Notes: generated by a model not told the origin, from the letters alone. A DNA stretch of 64,000 bases from Melioribacter roseus (GCA_020722065.1 DYLK01000005.1:62001-126000), one strand, 5' to 3'. Shown: positions 37,382 through 47,057, counted from the stretch's first letter. Numbers and translations: made by a program.

Positions 37382-37996
37382 ATGAAACAATATCTTAAAA
37401 ATACTTGGGAAGCACTTTGGACGATATTAATCGGTATGAAAATTACTTGGCAACATTTATTTGTGCCTGCAGTAACTATTCAATATCCAGATGAACACAG
37501 ATATATCCCCGATAGAGCGAGAAACAGACTTTATGTAAATATTGATGATTGCATTGGCTGTATGCAATGTGAACGTGCTTGTCCCGTAAATTGTATTAAT
37601 ATCGAGACAGTAAAATCTGTTCCTACTGATGAACTCGGCTTAACTTCAAAAGGTACCAAAAAAGCACTTTGGGTAACTAAATTTGAAATCGATTTCGCAA
37701 AATGTATGTACTGTCAATTGTGCGTTTTCCCTTGCCCAACTGAATGTATTACAATGACAAAGGCATACGAATTTTCTGAACAATATCGTGAAGATTTAGT
37801 TTATAATTTTTCTAACTTATCTATTACAGACATTGCTCAAAAACAAATTAATTATGATAAGTTTTTAGCAGAAAAAGAAGCTGAAAAACTTGCTTTGGCA
37901 AAAGCTAAAGAAGAAGCTGCAGCTAAAGCAAAAGCCGAAAACGAAAATCAAGTAAATAAAAATAACTTAACTTCAAACGAAGAGAACAATAAATAA
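37382..37996 (+). CDS. nuoI: NADH-quinone oxidoreductase subunit I
   Basis: Ferredoxin-like subunit that holds two [4Fe-4S] clusters (N6a/N6b). The first motif is CIGCMQCERACPVNC (C57, C60, C63, C67 and later C71) and the second is CMYCQLCVFPCPTEC (C108, C111, C114, C118 onward). Residues after about 160 form a lysine/alanine/glutamate-rich tail (LALAKAKEEAAAKAKAENEN) that extends past the usual end and is probably disordered. Overall 204 residues. Donors for complexes without NuoEFG dock here, so the tail is of interest. Confidence 0.96.
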   Translation: MKQYLKNTWEALWTILIGMKITWQHLFVPAVTIQYPDEHRYIPDRARNRLYVNIDDCIGCMQCERACPVNCINIETVKSVPTDELGLTSKGTKKALWVTKFEIDFAKCMYCQLCVFPCPTECITMTKAYEFSEQYREDLVYNFSNLSITDIAQKQINYDKFLAEKEAEKLALAKAKEEAAAKAKAENENQVNKNNLTSNEENNK

Positions 37997-37997
37997 T

Positions 37998-38501
37998 ATG
38001 GAATTATACGATATAATATTTTACTTCTTTGCTGCAATGATTCTGGTAAGCGGTTTCGTTGTAGTTGGTTCAAAAAATATAGTTTATTCGGCTTATTCGC
38101 TACTTTTTGTATTAGTTGGAATAGCTGCATTCTATATTCTTTTGGGTGCTGATTTTCTTGGAGTGGTTCAACTGATGGTTTACGTCGGTGGAATCTTGAT
38201 CTTACTTCTTTTTGGTATTATGCTTACTAATAAAGTTAAAGGCGTTGAAATCAAATCAGATAGCAATTTTGTTATTCCTTCATTAATCACAATTGCTGTT
38301 TTTACTGCCTTTTTACTTTTTGTTATTACAGAAACCAATTGGTTAGAAATCACACCAGAATTTGTTCAAACAACTGTAAAATCTCTCGGAATTGAGTTAA
38401 TACAAAATTATTCACTCGTATTCGAAATTCTTGCAGTAGTACTTTTAATTGCTCTAATTGGAGCAGCAACCTTAGCACGTAACGACAACAAGGAGAATTA
38501 A
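37998..38501 (+). CDS. nuoJ: NADH-quinone oxidoreductase subunit J
   Basis: A 167-residue membrane subunit with five predicted helices. SAYSLLFVLVGIAAFYILLGADFLGVVQLMVYVGGILILLLFGIML is the conserved central region with the pi-bulge helix. It starts one base after nuoI. The C-terminal helix EILAVVLLIALIGAATLAR is typical. Confidence 0.93.
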   Translation: MELYDIIFYFFAAMILVSGFVVVGSKNIVYSAYSLLFVLVGIAAFYILLGADFLGVVQLMVYVGGILILLLFGIMLTNKVKGVEIKSDSNFVIPSLITIAVFTAFLLFVITETNWLEITPEFVQTTVKSLGIELIQNYSLVFEILAVVLLIALIGAATLARNDNKEN

Positions 38502-38502
38502 A

Positions 38503-38814
38503 TTGCCTCACGTTGGATTAACACATTTTTTAGTCATTAGTTCTATCTTATTCTCATTAGGGTTATATGCAGTTATTGTACGTAAAAATGCAATCCTTGT
38601 GCTTATGGGAATTGAATTAATGCTGAATTCAGCAAACATTAATTTTGTTGCATTCGCTCATTTTGGTAATCTTGGTTTGGATGGACAGATGATGGCATTA
38701 TTTGTTATTGTTTTGGCAGCTGCCGAAGCCGCTATTGCTCTTGCCATTGTTCTGAACATTTACAAAACATTTTTACATATCAATGTTGATGAAGTTGATA
38801 AACTTAAAGAATAG
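38503..38814 (+). CDS. nuoK: NADH-quinone oxidoreductase subunit K
   Basis: A 103-residue subunit with three membrane helices. GIELMLNSANINFVAF holds the conserved Glu used in proton translocation, with a second Glu in VLAAAEAAIALAIVLNIY. The start is TTG at 38503 after a good AGGAGAA Shine-Dalgarno, overlapping nothing and 1 base beyond the nuoJ stop. Confidence 0.95.
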   Translation: MPHVGLTHFLVISSILFSLGLYAVIVRKNAILVLMGIELMLNSANINFVAFAHFGNLGLDGQMMALFVIVLAAAEAAIALAIVLNIYKTFLHINVDEVDKLKE

Positions 38815-38820
38815 GAAATT

Positions 38821-40923
38821 ATGCCAGGTTCAAATTTAATATCGTTATCACTCATAATTTTATTCCTGCCATTAATTGGTTTTATTACCGTTTTACTTTT
38901 TGGGAAAAGATTTTCGAAACTATACAATTTAGAAATAGGGATACTTGCTACAAACCTTATACTTACAATTTTTGTGATGTTTCAAAAATTGATGTATTTC
39001 CCAGAAAAAATTGCTAATCGCTTCACTTGGATTAACTTTGGGAATGTACCTTTTGTTGGTGAACTTAAAGTAGAATTAGGAATAGAATTAACAAACGTTA
39101 CCGTCCTTATGCTTTTTGTAGTAAACTTGATTAGTTTTCTTGTTCACGTTTATTCTACAAAATATATGGAAGGTGACATTCGCTTTTCTAGATATTATTC
39201 ATATCTCGGAATTTTCACTTTCTCCATGCTCGGGATTGTTCTTGCCGATAACTTCTTGATGATGTATATCTTTTGGGAACTTGTGGGACTTTCATCCTAC
39301 TTACTTATTGGTTTTTGGTATGAAAAAGATTCAGCTGCAGATGCTGGGAAAAAAGCTTTTCTAACAAACAGAATTGGTGATATGGGAATGTGGCTTGGTA
39401 TTCTGATACTTTTCACTAACTATCACACTTTTACTTTCGACATTATTTTTGAAGCAATTAATGCTGGAAATATTCCTTTTGCTGATAATGGATGGTTAAC
39501 TGCTGCAGGTATTTTAATCTTTATGGGTGCTATAGGAAAATCTGCACAATTCCCTCTCCATGTTTGGCTACCTGATGCAATGGAAGGTCCGACACCAGTT
39601 TCTGCTTTAATTCACGCCGCTACAATGGTTGCTGCTGGTGTTTATATGATTGTTAAAGTATTTGCAATTTTTACAGCAGATGCTCTTTTAGTAATTGCAG
39701 TTATTGGTGCTTTAACATCATTCATATCAGCAACAATTGCATTAACTCAAAATGATATCAAAAAAGTTTTAGCTTATTCTACCGTTTCTCAGCTTGGCTA
39801 CATGGTTATGGCAGTTGGAGTTGGTGCTTATCATTACGCTTTCTTTCACCTTGTAACACACGCATTTTTTAAAGCTTTGTTATTCCTTGGTTCAGGTTCA
39901 GTTATTTACGCGATGCACCACGAACAAGATATGCGTAAAATGGGTGGTCTGAAAAAGAAAATGCCAATTACTTATTACACATTTTTAATTGCAACTCTTG
40001 CTATTTCAGGTGTCCCATTTTTCAGTGGCTTTTTAAGTAAAGATGGAATTCTTGCAGGGACTTATGCATTCGGAAGTTTGACTGGGCATTGGTTAATTCC
40101 AGTGCTTGGATTTTTAGTTGCTGGAATGACTGCTTTTTATATGTTTAGATTAGTATTAATGACATTCCACGGAGAACCACGTGACCATCATAAATATGAC
40201 CACGCACACGAAAGTCCTTGGGCAATGACAATTCCATTAATTACTCTTGCAGTTTTGTCCTTCTGGATTACATACACTCCAAATCCTGTAAGTTCAGATG
40301 CAGGTTGGTTTCTAAATAAAATTGAAAACCAATCTACAGTTGTACCACAAGATACAAGATTTGAATTTATGCAAACCGAAGATGTCCCTAATGAAGAAAA
40401 TCATAATAATCATACAGAACAAGCAGTAATCCATTCAGAACATTATATGCATGCCATGCACGAAGCTCATTATCCAGCAATGATTTTATCTTTAGTTTTA
40501 GCTTCGCTTGGAATTTTATTTGCTTTTGTGGTTTACTATTGGAACAAAGTTAGTGCTGATAAAATGGCAAATGCTGTTCCTTTCCTATACAAATTTTCAT
40601 TAAATAAGTGGTTTTTTGATGAATTCTATCATTCCACATTCATTCGAGGAACTATAGAAACTTCAAAAGGTTTGTCAGTATTTGATGGAAAAGTTATTGA
40701 TGGAGCAGTAAATGGTTCAGCAACAATAACTCGTGGATTTTCTAAAATATCTGGTCTTTTCGATCAATATGTAGTAGATGGATTAGTAAATTTGACAGCT
40801 TTTAAGATAGGTTTCTTTGGATTTATTTTCAAGAAAACTCAAACTGGTAGAGTTCAAAACTATATTCTACTTGCAATTTTAAGTTTAATAGTTCTATTTA
40901 TAATTTTTTTACCGTTTTTCTAA
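38821..40923 (+). CDS. nuoL: NADH-quinone oxidoreductase subunit L
   Basis: Antiporter-like proton pump subunit, 700 residues with about 16 helices. Conserved motifs are FWELVGLSSYLLIGFWYEKDSAADAGKKAFLTNRIGD, HVWLPDAMEGPTPVSALIHAATMVAAGVYM and KKVLAYSTVSQLGYMV, with key Glu/Lys/His residues visible. A hydrophilic His-rich loop follows (HGEPRDHHKYDHAHES and HNNHTEQAVIHSEHYMHAMH, about 450-560), longer than in E. coli. The C-terminal piston-like helix region is present. Confidence 0.96.
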   Translation: MPGSNLISLSLIILFLPLIGFITVLLFGKRFSKLYNLEIGILATNLILTIFVMFQKLMYFPEKIANRFTWINFGNVPFVGELKVELGIELTNVTVLMLFVVNLISFLVHVYSTKYMEGDIRFSRYYSYLGIFTFSMLGIVLADNFLMMYIFWELVGLSSYLLIGFWYEKDSAADAGKKAFLTNRIGDMGMWLGILILFTNYHTFTFDIIFEAINAGNIPFADNGWLTAAGILIFMGAIGKSAQFPLHVWLPDAMEGPTPVSALIHAATMVAAGVYMIVKVFAIFTADALLVIAVIGALTSFISATIALTQNDIKKVLAYSTVSQLGYMVMAVGVGAYHYAFFHLVTHAFFKALLFLGSGSVIYAMHHEQDMRKMGGLKKKMPITYYTFLIATLAISGVPFFSGFLSKDGILAGTYAFGSLTGHWLIPVLGFLVAGMTAFYMFRLVLMTFHGEPRDHHKYDHAHESPWAMTIPLITLAVLSFWITYTPNPVSSDAGWFLNKIENQSTVVPQDTRFEFMQTEDVPNEENHNNHTEQAVIHSEHYMHAMHEAHYPAMILSLVLASLGILFAFVVYYWNKVSADKMANAVPFLYKFSLNKWFFDEFYHSTFIRGTIETSKGLSVFDGKVIDGAVNGSATITRGFSKISGLFDQYVVDGLVNLTAFKIGFFGFIFKKTQTGRVQNYILLAILSLIVLFIIFLPFF

Positions 40924-40958
40924 AATTTGAATAATAAATAAAAGGTTAGTATAAAAAG

Positions 40959-42533
40959 ATGGATTTTCCGATTTTAACCCTTATCACATTTCTCCCTATC
41001 ATTGGGATGATTGTTATTCTGTTCCTAAAGAGCGAACAAAAAGATGCAATTCGTTATACTGCATTAATCTCTACTGCTCTACAATTACTTTTGGCAGTCT
41101 TTTTATTGATGAATTTCAATTACCAAGCAGTTGGAATTAATGATGAATCTTCTTTTCAATTTGTTGAAAAAGTAAGATGGATTACTATTCCAAATATTTC
41201 TTGGCTTGGTACAATTAAAATTGATTACTTCCTTGGGATTGATGGTTTAAGTATCTTAATGGTATTTTTAACAGCTTTTGTGTCATTTATTGCTACAATT
41301 TCTTCTTGGAATATTCCAAAGCAAATTAAAGGATATATGGCAATGTTTCTATTGCTTGATACTGGAATGATGGGAGTTTTCGTTGCTCTTGATTTCTTCC
41401 TTTTCTATGTATTTTGGGAAGTTATGCTTCTCCCAATGTACTTTTTAATTGGTATTTGGGGTGGTCCTCGAAAAGAATATGCAGCAATTAAGTTCTTTAT
41501 CTATACTTTATTTGGTAGTATTTTTATACTTCTTACTATGATTGGCTTGTATTTTAGTGCTACTGAAATGGTTGATGGCGTAAGATTACATACTTTCAAT
41601 TTAATAGAACTTACAAAAGCCGCTTCATATTCTGCTGATGGAATTTTATCATCAGCTAACCCAAACAACTATCGCTTTATTGCCTACATTCTTCTTTTTA
41701 TTGGATTTGCAATAAAAATTCCAATGTTCCCTTTCCACACTTGGTTGCCCGATGCACACGTTGAAGCACCAACACCAATTTCTGTAATTCTTGCTGGAAT
41801 TCTTCTAAAACTTGGGACTTATGGAATCCTACGAATTAATTATTCAATTTTTCCAGAAATAACAGTTCAACTTGCTTGGTGGATTGGTTTATTTGGAGTA
41901 ATAAATATTATTTATGGTGCATTAGTTGCACTTGCTCAAAAGGATTTCAAAAAACTTATTGCATATTCATCCATTTCACACATGGGTTACGTTTTACTTG
42001 GAATGGCTTCGCTTTCGGTTACTGGAATTTCCGGTGCTATTTTCCAAATGTTTAACCATGGAACTATTACATCAATGCTATTCTTGATTGTTGGGGTTAT
42101 TTATGATAGAGCTCATACACGTGGACTTGAAGAGTTTGGTGGTTTAGCAAACAAAATGCCGGTTTATACAGGTTTTGTTTCAGTAGCTTTCTTTGCAGCT
42201 ATTGGTTTGCCTGGCTTAAGCGGTTTTATTTCTGAATCGTTAGTTTTCATTGGTGCGTTTGGTTATGGCACAACAAGAATTCTAACAATTGTGGCTTTAT
42301 TGGGTATTTTGCTTGGAGCTGCTTATATGCTTTGGACTTTGCAAAGACTTTTCTTTGGGAAATTCAACGAAAAATGGCAAGCATTAACTGATATTAACTC
42401 TCGCGAGTACATAATGTTTATTCCATTAACAATAGTAATTATTTATCTTGGTATTCAACCATCATTGGCATTAGATTTTATGAACACTTCTGTTAAAGCA
42501 TTTGTTCAATTTATTAACACTGCTGGATTTTAG
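40959..42533 (+). CDS. nuoM: NADH-quinone oxidoreductase subunit M
   Basis: Antiporter-like pump subunit of 524 residues with about 14 helices. FFLFYVFWEVMLLPMYFLIGIWGGPRKEYAAIKFFIYT and FPFHTWLPDAHVEAPTPISVILAGILLKLGTYGILR are the family signatures; KKLIAYSSISHMGYVLLGM follows. Key Glu, Lys and His for proton transfer are in place. A 35-base gap separates it from nuoL, the largest inside the operon. Confidence 0.96.
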   Translation: MDFPILTLITFLPIIGMIVILFLKSEQKDAIRYTALISTALQLLLAVFLLMNFNYQAVGINDESSFQFVEKVRWITIPNISWLGTIKIDYFLGIDGLSILMVFLTAFVSFIATISSWNIPKQIKGYMAMFLLLDTGMMGVFVALDFFLFYVFWEVMLLPMYFLIGIWGGPRKEYAAIKFFIYTLFGSIFILLTMIGLYFSATEMVDGVRLHTFNLIELTKAASYSADGILSSANPNNYRFIAYILLFIGFAIKIPMFPFHTWLPDAHVEAPTPISVILAGILLKLGTYGILRINYSIFPEITVQLAWWIGLFGVINIIYGALVALAQKDFKKLIAYSSISHMGYVLLGMASLSVTGISGAIFQMFNHGTITSMLFLIVGVIYDRAHTRGLEEFGGLANKMPVYTGFVSVAFFAAIGLPGLSGFISESLVFIGAFGYGTTRILTIVALLGILLGAAYMLWTLQRLFFGKFNEKWQALTDINSREYIMFIPLTIVIIYLGIQPSLALDFMNTSVKAFVQFINTAGF

Positions 42534-42560
42534 AAAGATATAAGGAAATTGATATAAATT

Positions 42561-44069
42561 ATGGATTTATCTTATTTTATAACTTCATTAACAACAATAC
42601 AGCCTGAGTTAATGGTTTCAGCCACACTTTTGGTCGTACTTGTTTTTGATTTGATTTTTAAGCAAAAGAAAACCTTTATCCCATATATTGCTTTAGCTGG
42701 GTTAGTAGCTACTTTCTTTTTTCTAATAAATCAATTCGGAATTTCACAAACAGCATTTATTACATCAGCAGAAAAACAATATGGAATATTTTCACTTGAT
42801 CCTTTTGGAACTTTCTTTAAATTTATTATTGTTGTTTCATCTTTCCTTGTAATTTTGATGTCAATCTCTTCTTCCGAAATCAAAAATGTTAATTCCCGAT
42901 CTGGTGAATATTACACATTAATTTTCGGGATGATTCTTGGAATGATGTTCCTTGCCTCAGCAAACGATTTGATTTTGATTTATATTTCTTTGGAATTATT
43001 ATCATTATCGTCTTACGTTCTTGCAGGTTTCCTCAAAAAAGAAAGAAGACCATCTGAAGCTGCAATGAAATATTTGCTCTTTGGAGCAATTTCTTCTGCA
43101 ATTATGCTCTTCGGCATGTCTTTATTTTATGGATTATTTGCAACCACCAATTTGAATGTAATTGCTTCTTTAGGAAGCGTAAGTGGAATGGAAACAATAA
43201 CTTTAACCATTTCAACTATTTTCATTTTTGCTGGAATTGGTTATAAAATCTCATCTGTTCCTTTTCATTTCTGGACACCAGATGTTTACGAAGGAGCTCC
43301 AATTCCGATTACAGCTTATTTATCAGTTGCAAGTAAGTCTGCTGGTTTTGCTCTTCTTGTAAGATTTGTTAGAGTTGGTTTTACAAATACTACTTTAGAA
43401 AACGGTTTTTGGATACTTTTAGAAGGTTTTGATTGGCAATTATTCCTAACTATTATCGCAATTGCTACAATGACGATAGGTAACTTAATTGCTTTATGGC
43501 AAGATAATCTCAAAAGAATGTTAGCTTATTCAAGTATTGCACACGCTGGTTATCTTATAGCTGCTTTAGTAGCTTTTAATAACGAAAGTTTATTAGCAAT
43601 ACTTGTCTATTTTGTATTCTATTTACTGATGAATTTCGGAGCTTTCTATGTAGTTATGGTCGTTAAAAATAAACATAACACTGAAGATATTAATGATTAT
43701 GACGGATTTGGGACTACTTCTCCATTCCTTGCAGTAGTAATGTCATTTTTCTTATTTTCACTTGCTGGTGTTCCTCCTTTCGCTGGATTTATCGGGAAAC
43801 TTTATATTTTTATTGCTTTAGTTGATGCAAAATTACTTGTACTTGCTATTATTGCTTTGCTAAACTCAACAGTTTCAGTTTACTATTATATGCGAGTTTT
43901 GAAACACATGTTTTTAACTAAAAAAACAGATAATTCTAAAACTGTCGAAGTTGATCTTTTTGATAAAGTAGTTTTATTAGCTTTAGCAATTCCAACTTTG
44001 GTATTGGGACTTTATTTTAGCGGTGTTGTTAATTTAGCTCAAAATTCAATTAATATCTTAGGGTTTTAA
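42561..44069 (+). CDS. nuoN: NADH-quinone oxidoreductase subunit N
   Basis: Third antiporter-like subunit, 502 residues. LIYISLELLSLSSYVLAGFLKKERRPSEAAMKYLLFGAIS and FHFWTPDVYEGAPIPITAYLSVASKSAGF are the NuoN motifs, followed by KRMLAYSSIAHAGYLIAALVAF. The key Glu and Lys residues are conserved. The next gene starts only 3 bases after its stop, so transcription continues. Confidence 0.96.
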   Translation: MDLSYFITSLTTIQPELMVSATLLVVLVFDLIFKQKKTFIPYIALAGLVATFFFLINQFGISQTAFITSAEKQYGIFSLDPFGTFFKFIIVVSSFLVILMSISSSEIKNVNSRSGEYYTLIFGMILGMMFLASANDLILIYISLELLSLSSYVLAGFLKKERRPSEAAMKYLLFGAISSAIMLFGMSLFYGLFATTNLNVIASLGSVSGMETITLTISTIFIFAGIGYKISSVPFHFWTPDVYEGAPIPITAYLSVASKSAGFALLVRFVRVGFTNTTLENGFWILLEGFDWQLFLTIIAIATMTIGNLIALWQDNLKRMLAYSSIAHAGYLIAALVAFNNESLLAILVYFVFYLLMNFGAFYVVMVVKNKHNTEDINDYDGFGTTSPFLAVVMSFFLFSLAGVPPFAGFIGKLYIFIALVDAKLLVLAIIALLNSTVSVYYYMRVLKHMFLTKKTDNSKTVEVDLFDKVVLLALAIPTLVLGLYFSGVVNLAQNSINILGF

Positions 44070-44072
44070 TAC

Positions 44073-44345
44073 ATGAAAAAAGATTACGCTTCAGAATTGT
44101 TTAATAATAAAGATACCTTTTTTAGGTTTATGTCAAATAAATATCCTGTAAAATATAAATCAAATATATTTTTAAGAGATGTTCAATTTGCTGTTAAAGA
44201 TTATTATGATATCAAAAAGGAGAAATTATCATATACTCAAACTGAAACTATAGCTAAAAGTTTGATGAATAAGTTGGAATCTGAAAACCTTGCTTCTAAA
44301 TTAACACATCAATCTTGGTATTTCCTTTTCTCTCCTCAAGAATAG
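44073..44345 (+). CDS. Small unknown protein at the end of the nuo operon
   Basis: A 90-residue soluble protein that I do not recognise. It is rich in Lys, Tyr, Phe and Asn, with no Cys and no membrane helix or signal peptide. Secondary structure looks mostly helical, with charged segments (KDYYDIKKEKLSYTQTETIAKSLMNKLESENLASKL). It begins 3 bases after the nuoN stop with ATG and ends 25 bases before a strong terminator, so it is the last cistron of the operon. Codon use and base composition match its neighbours, which favours a real gene. An assembly factor or accessory subunit is possible only by location. Confidence 0.7.
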   Translation: MKKDYASELFNNKDTFFRFMSNKYPVKYKSNIFLRDVQFAVKDYYDIKKEKLSYTQTETIAKSLMNKLESENLASKLTHQSWYFLFSPQE

Positions 44346-44370
44346 ATATTTACTAACAATTTTTCTTATA

Positions 44371-44398
44371 AAAAAAGCCACTAACAAGTGGCTTTTTT
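44371..44398. terminator. Terminator after the nuo operon
   Basis: A perfect 12-base stem (AAAAAAGCCACT / AGTGGCTTTTTT) with an AACA loop. T-rich on both readings, so it also serves the convergent nuclease gene. Confidence 0.92.
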
Positions 44399-44421
44399 AG
44401 TTTTAGTAATAATACAAAATA

Positions 44422-45762
44422 TTACTTTAATAAAACCATTTTCTTCGTATCATGAAAATTTCCTGCAGAAATAGAATAAAAATAAACACCTGAAACTAAA
44501 TCAGAAGCATCATAATTGATATTATAAACTCCACTTGGTTGAATTTCATTTACTAGACTTTTTACTTTCTCTCCTAAAATATTGTAAATATTCAATTCAA
44601 CTCTGCTTTCTTCCATAATTTTATAAGAAATAACAGTAGTGGGATTAAATGGATTTGGATAATTTTGGAAGAGTTTATATTCATTTGGTTCAAGGTTCTC
44701 GTTATGAATTCCTACTGCGGGATCAACATAAATTCTTGAAATAGAATTTGCATCTATAGTTTCACCATTTGTTGAAAGAAGATTATTTACTTTAATATAA
44801 TAATATAAACCTTCTGGATAATTTTCATCCATTGTAATTTGAACAAAATGATTATCTCCATTATAGCCAACAGAAGCTGAAACAATCGTATTTAATGATT
44901 TCATTAATTTATAATTTGCAATGTTTTGTGCAGATGTAGCGTCAACTTCTCTTGTGAATTTAACAATAAATTTTGCAGGTGCAATAGCTTGAGCATATTC
45001 TATTATAAAATCATTTGGTTTATAAATTCTATTTGCAAATTCAGGATGATCAATAAAAGGATTTCTATTATGTTGATAAGATTGAATTACATCATTTCTG
45101 TGGCGTTCAAAAGCACTTGGTGGTTCTGAAGCATTCCATTGCAACATTGTGCTCAGTTTTCCAAGTATTGGTTGACTAGATGTATTGGTATAATCAACTA
45201 ATTGTAAATCTAATGCTGGTGAACTATATCTTGTAGCTGAATAAAGTACTATTCTTGCAATATCGCCTTTCCTTGTATCACCAACTTCCCAAGAATCTGA
45301 ATCAGATCGGCAATCTGTTTGATAAGTTCCGCCATCGTAATAAATATTTCCTCCGTTATCAAAATCTTTATTTCCCCGAGCCGAATTTGTGGAAATATCA
45401 GCTGGTTTTAGATGGTGAATATCGGTATAAGCAGTATCTCCATCATTTGGGAAACCATGCGAATTTGGCCAAACGTGTTCCCTATTCCACCCACTTCCTC
45501 CATCATATTCTGAAGGTCCGTCCATAATGTATTGTGTATAAATAAGAATTACATTATTTGAATTTGTTGTATCAGCATCAGAAACGCGTAAAATACTCCA
45601 AACGTCAGTTGAAGAAGATGTATATGGAAATCTTATATGTCTTCTTGTTAATTTGTGAAGTTCATGTTCTAATTCTGAACCGAAAAGATTGTTGGTAGTT
45701 TGGTAATCATTCTGAGCAAAAGAAACCGTGAACAGAATGAAAAATAATATTAGTTTTTTCAT
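44422..45762 (-). CDS. Secreted endonuclease I-family nuclease with T9SS sorting domain
   Basis: An exported 446-residue nuclease. A signal peptide (MKKLILFFILFTVSFAQ) is followed by an endonuclease I domain to about 240, with GWNREHVWPNSHG carrying the catalytic His and DIHHLKPADISTNSARGN with metal ligands. Residues about 255-345 form an SbsA/Ig-like domain (APAKFIVKFTREVD...). The C-terminal ~85 residues (LFQNYPNPFNPTTVISYKI ... GVYFYSISAG, ending KKMVLLK) are a type A CTD recognised by the type IX secretion system. DNA scavenging outside the cell is the likely role. No T9SS core gene is in the window. Confidence 0.92.
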   Translation of the reverse strand: MKKLILFFILFTVSFAQNDYQTTNNLFGSELEHELHKLTRRHIRFPYTSSSTDVWSILRVSDADTTNSNNVILIYTQYIMDGPSEYDGGSGWNREHVWPNSHGFPNDGDTAYTDIHHLKPADISTNSARGNKDFDNGGNIYYDGGTYQTDCRSDSDSWEVGDTRKGDIARIVLYSATRYSSPALDLQLVDYTNTSSQPILGKLSTMLQWNASEPPSAFERHRNDVIQSYQHNRNPFIDHPEFANRIYKPNDFIIEYAQAIAPAKFIVKFTREVDATSAQNIANYKLMKSLNTIVSASVGYNGDNHFVQITMDENYPEGLYYYIKVNNLLSTNGETIDANSISRIYVDPAVGIHNENLEPNEYKLFQNYPNPFNPTTVISYKIMEESRVELNIYNILGEKVKSLVNEIQPSGVYNINYDASDLVSGVYFYSISAGNFHDTKKMVLLK

Positions 45763-45869
45763 TTATCTCTCGTGTATTAATCTTTAAAAAGCTAAAGTAA
45801 ATATAATAAAGGAAGATTGAATTATTATGAACAATTAGAATTAGAAAGTTTGATAAAATAATAATTGTG

Positions 45870-46502
45870 CTAAGATTTTCTACTTGGGCAATATTCGGCG
45901 ATTTTACAAATACTACATTGAGGGCGACGTGCAATGCAGACTTTCCTTCCGTGTTGAATTAACCAGTGTGTAAAATTTATCCAATCGTTTTCTGGTAGAA
46001 TTTTCTTTAAATCTAATTCAATTTTATCTGGATTTGTGCTTTTTGTTAAATCAAGCAAATTTGAAATACGTTTTACGTGTGTATCAACTGCAAGTGCTGG
46101 TATTCCGAAAGCATTTCCAATAACTACACTTGCTGTTTTTCTTCCGACACCAGGTAAATTGCAAAGCGCATCAAAATCTATTGGAACTTGTGAATTATAC
46201 TCTTCTACAAGAATTTTACAACAGTTTTGAATATTTCTGGCTTTATTTTTATAAAATCCAGTTGAAAATATATCTTTTTCCAATTCTATAACTTCAACTG
46301 AATAATAATCAATTGGTGATTTATATTTTTTAAAGAGATTTTTTGTAACGATATTTACTCTTTCATCAGTGCATTGAGCAGATAAAATTGTAGCAATTAA
46401 TAATTCAAATGGATTAGAATAATTTAATTGTGGTTTTGTATTTGGGTACTCTTTTTTAAGTATTTCGATAATCTTAGATAATCTATCTTTTTTTCTATTC
46501 AT
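45870..46502 (-). CDS. nth: Endonuclease III (DNA glycosylase/AP lyase)
   Basis: Base-excision repair enzyme for oxidised pyrimidines, 210 residues. The HhH motif is LCNLPGVGRKTASVV with catalytic K122, and D140 is in ALAVDTHVKR. The [4Fe-4S] cluster ligands C189, C196, C199 and C205 (C-x6-C-x2-C-x5-C) are all present. Start ATG at 46502. The nuclease gene lies 107 bases downstream in the same direction. Confidence 0.97.
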   Translation of the reverse strand: MNRKKDRLSKIIEILKKEYPNTKPQLNYSNPFELLIATILSAQCTDERVNIVTKNLFKKYKSPIDYYSVEVIELEKDIFSTGFYKNKARNIQNCCKILVEEYNSQVPIDFDALCNLPGVGRKTASVVIGNAFGIPALAVDTHVKRISNLLDLTKSTNPDKIELDLKKILPENDWINFTHWLIQHGRKVCIARRPQCSICKIAEYCPSRKS

Positions 46503-46665
46503 TTTAGTTAAAAAATATTTTTATTTGAATTATTTAAAAAAATCAATGTAAAAGTACAATTTATTATTAAATTAATATTACTTTATGTCGATTATAACAT
46601 CATATTGCTAAATTTTAATTACAATAAAAAAAATCATTCTATTAAATCTATTAAATGGAGTTAAT

Positions 46666-47046
46666 ATGCTTAAACAAATGAAGAAAATAGTTTTTCTATT
46701 TTTAATTTTTTTAGGAGCTTATAACATCAAATATGCTCAAGCTGATGCTTATTTAGCAACCGCAGAAGTTATGCCAGCACCAATTGGAGGACTACCAGCA
46801 ATTTATTCAAAAGTAAAATACCCTGAAATTGCTAAACAAGCAGGAATACAAGGAACAGTTTATGTGATGGCATTAGTAAACGAAAATGGTGGTGTTGACG
46901 ATGTTGTCGTTCTAAAAGCGATTGGTGGCGGATGTGCAGAAGCAGCAGTTGCCGCTGTAAAAAAAGCAAAATTTACACCTGGAGAAATTAAAGGGAAAAA
47001 AGTAAAAGTTAAAGTAGCCTTACCAATCATTTTCAAACTTAAGTAA
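46666..47046 (+). CDS. Secreted TonB C-terminal domain protein
   Basis: A 126-residue protein with a signal peptide ([20 protein letters not shown]) and one TonB_C-like domain: [38 protein letters not shown] and [14 protein letters not shown]. It lacks the membrane anchor and proline-rich linker of real TonB, so it does not look like an energy-coupling TonB. Stand-alone TonB_C proteins occur in Bacteroidota/Chlorobi with unknown roles. GGAG lies before the ATG. It is followed after 11 bases by a chemoreceptor gene on the same strand. Confidence 0.87.
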   Translation: MLKQMKKIVFLFLIFLGAYNIKYAQADAYLATAEVMPAPIGGLPAIYSKVKYPEIAKQAGIQGTVYVMALVNENGGVDDVVVLKAIGGGCAEAAVAAVKKAKFTPGEIKGKKVKVKVALPIIFKLK

Positions 47047-47057
47047 GAGAAAATTAC

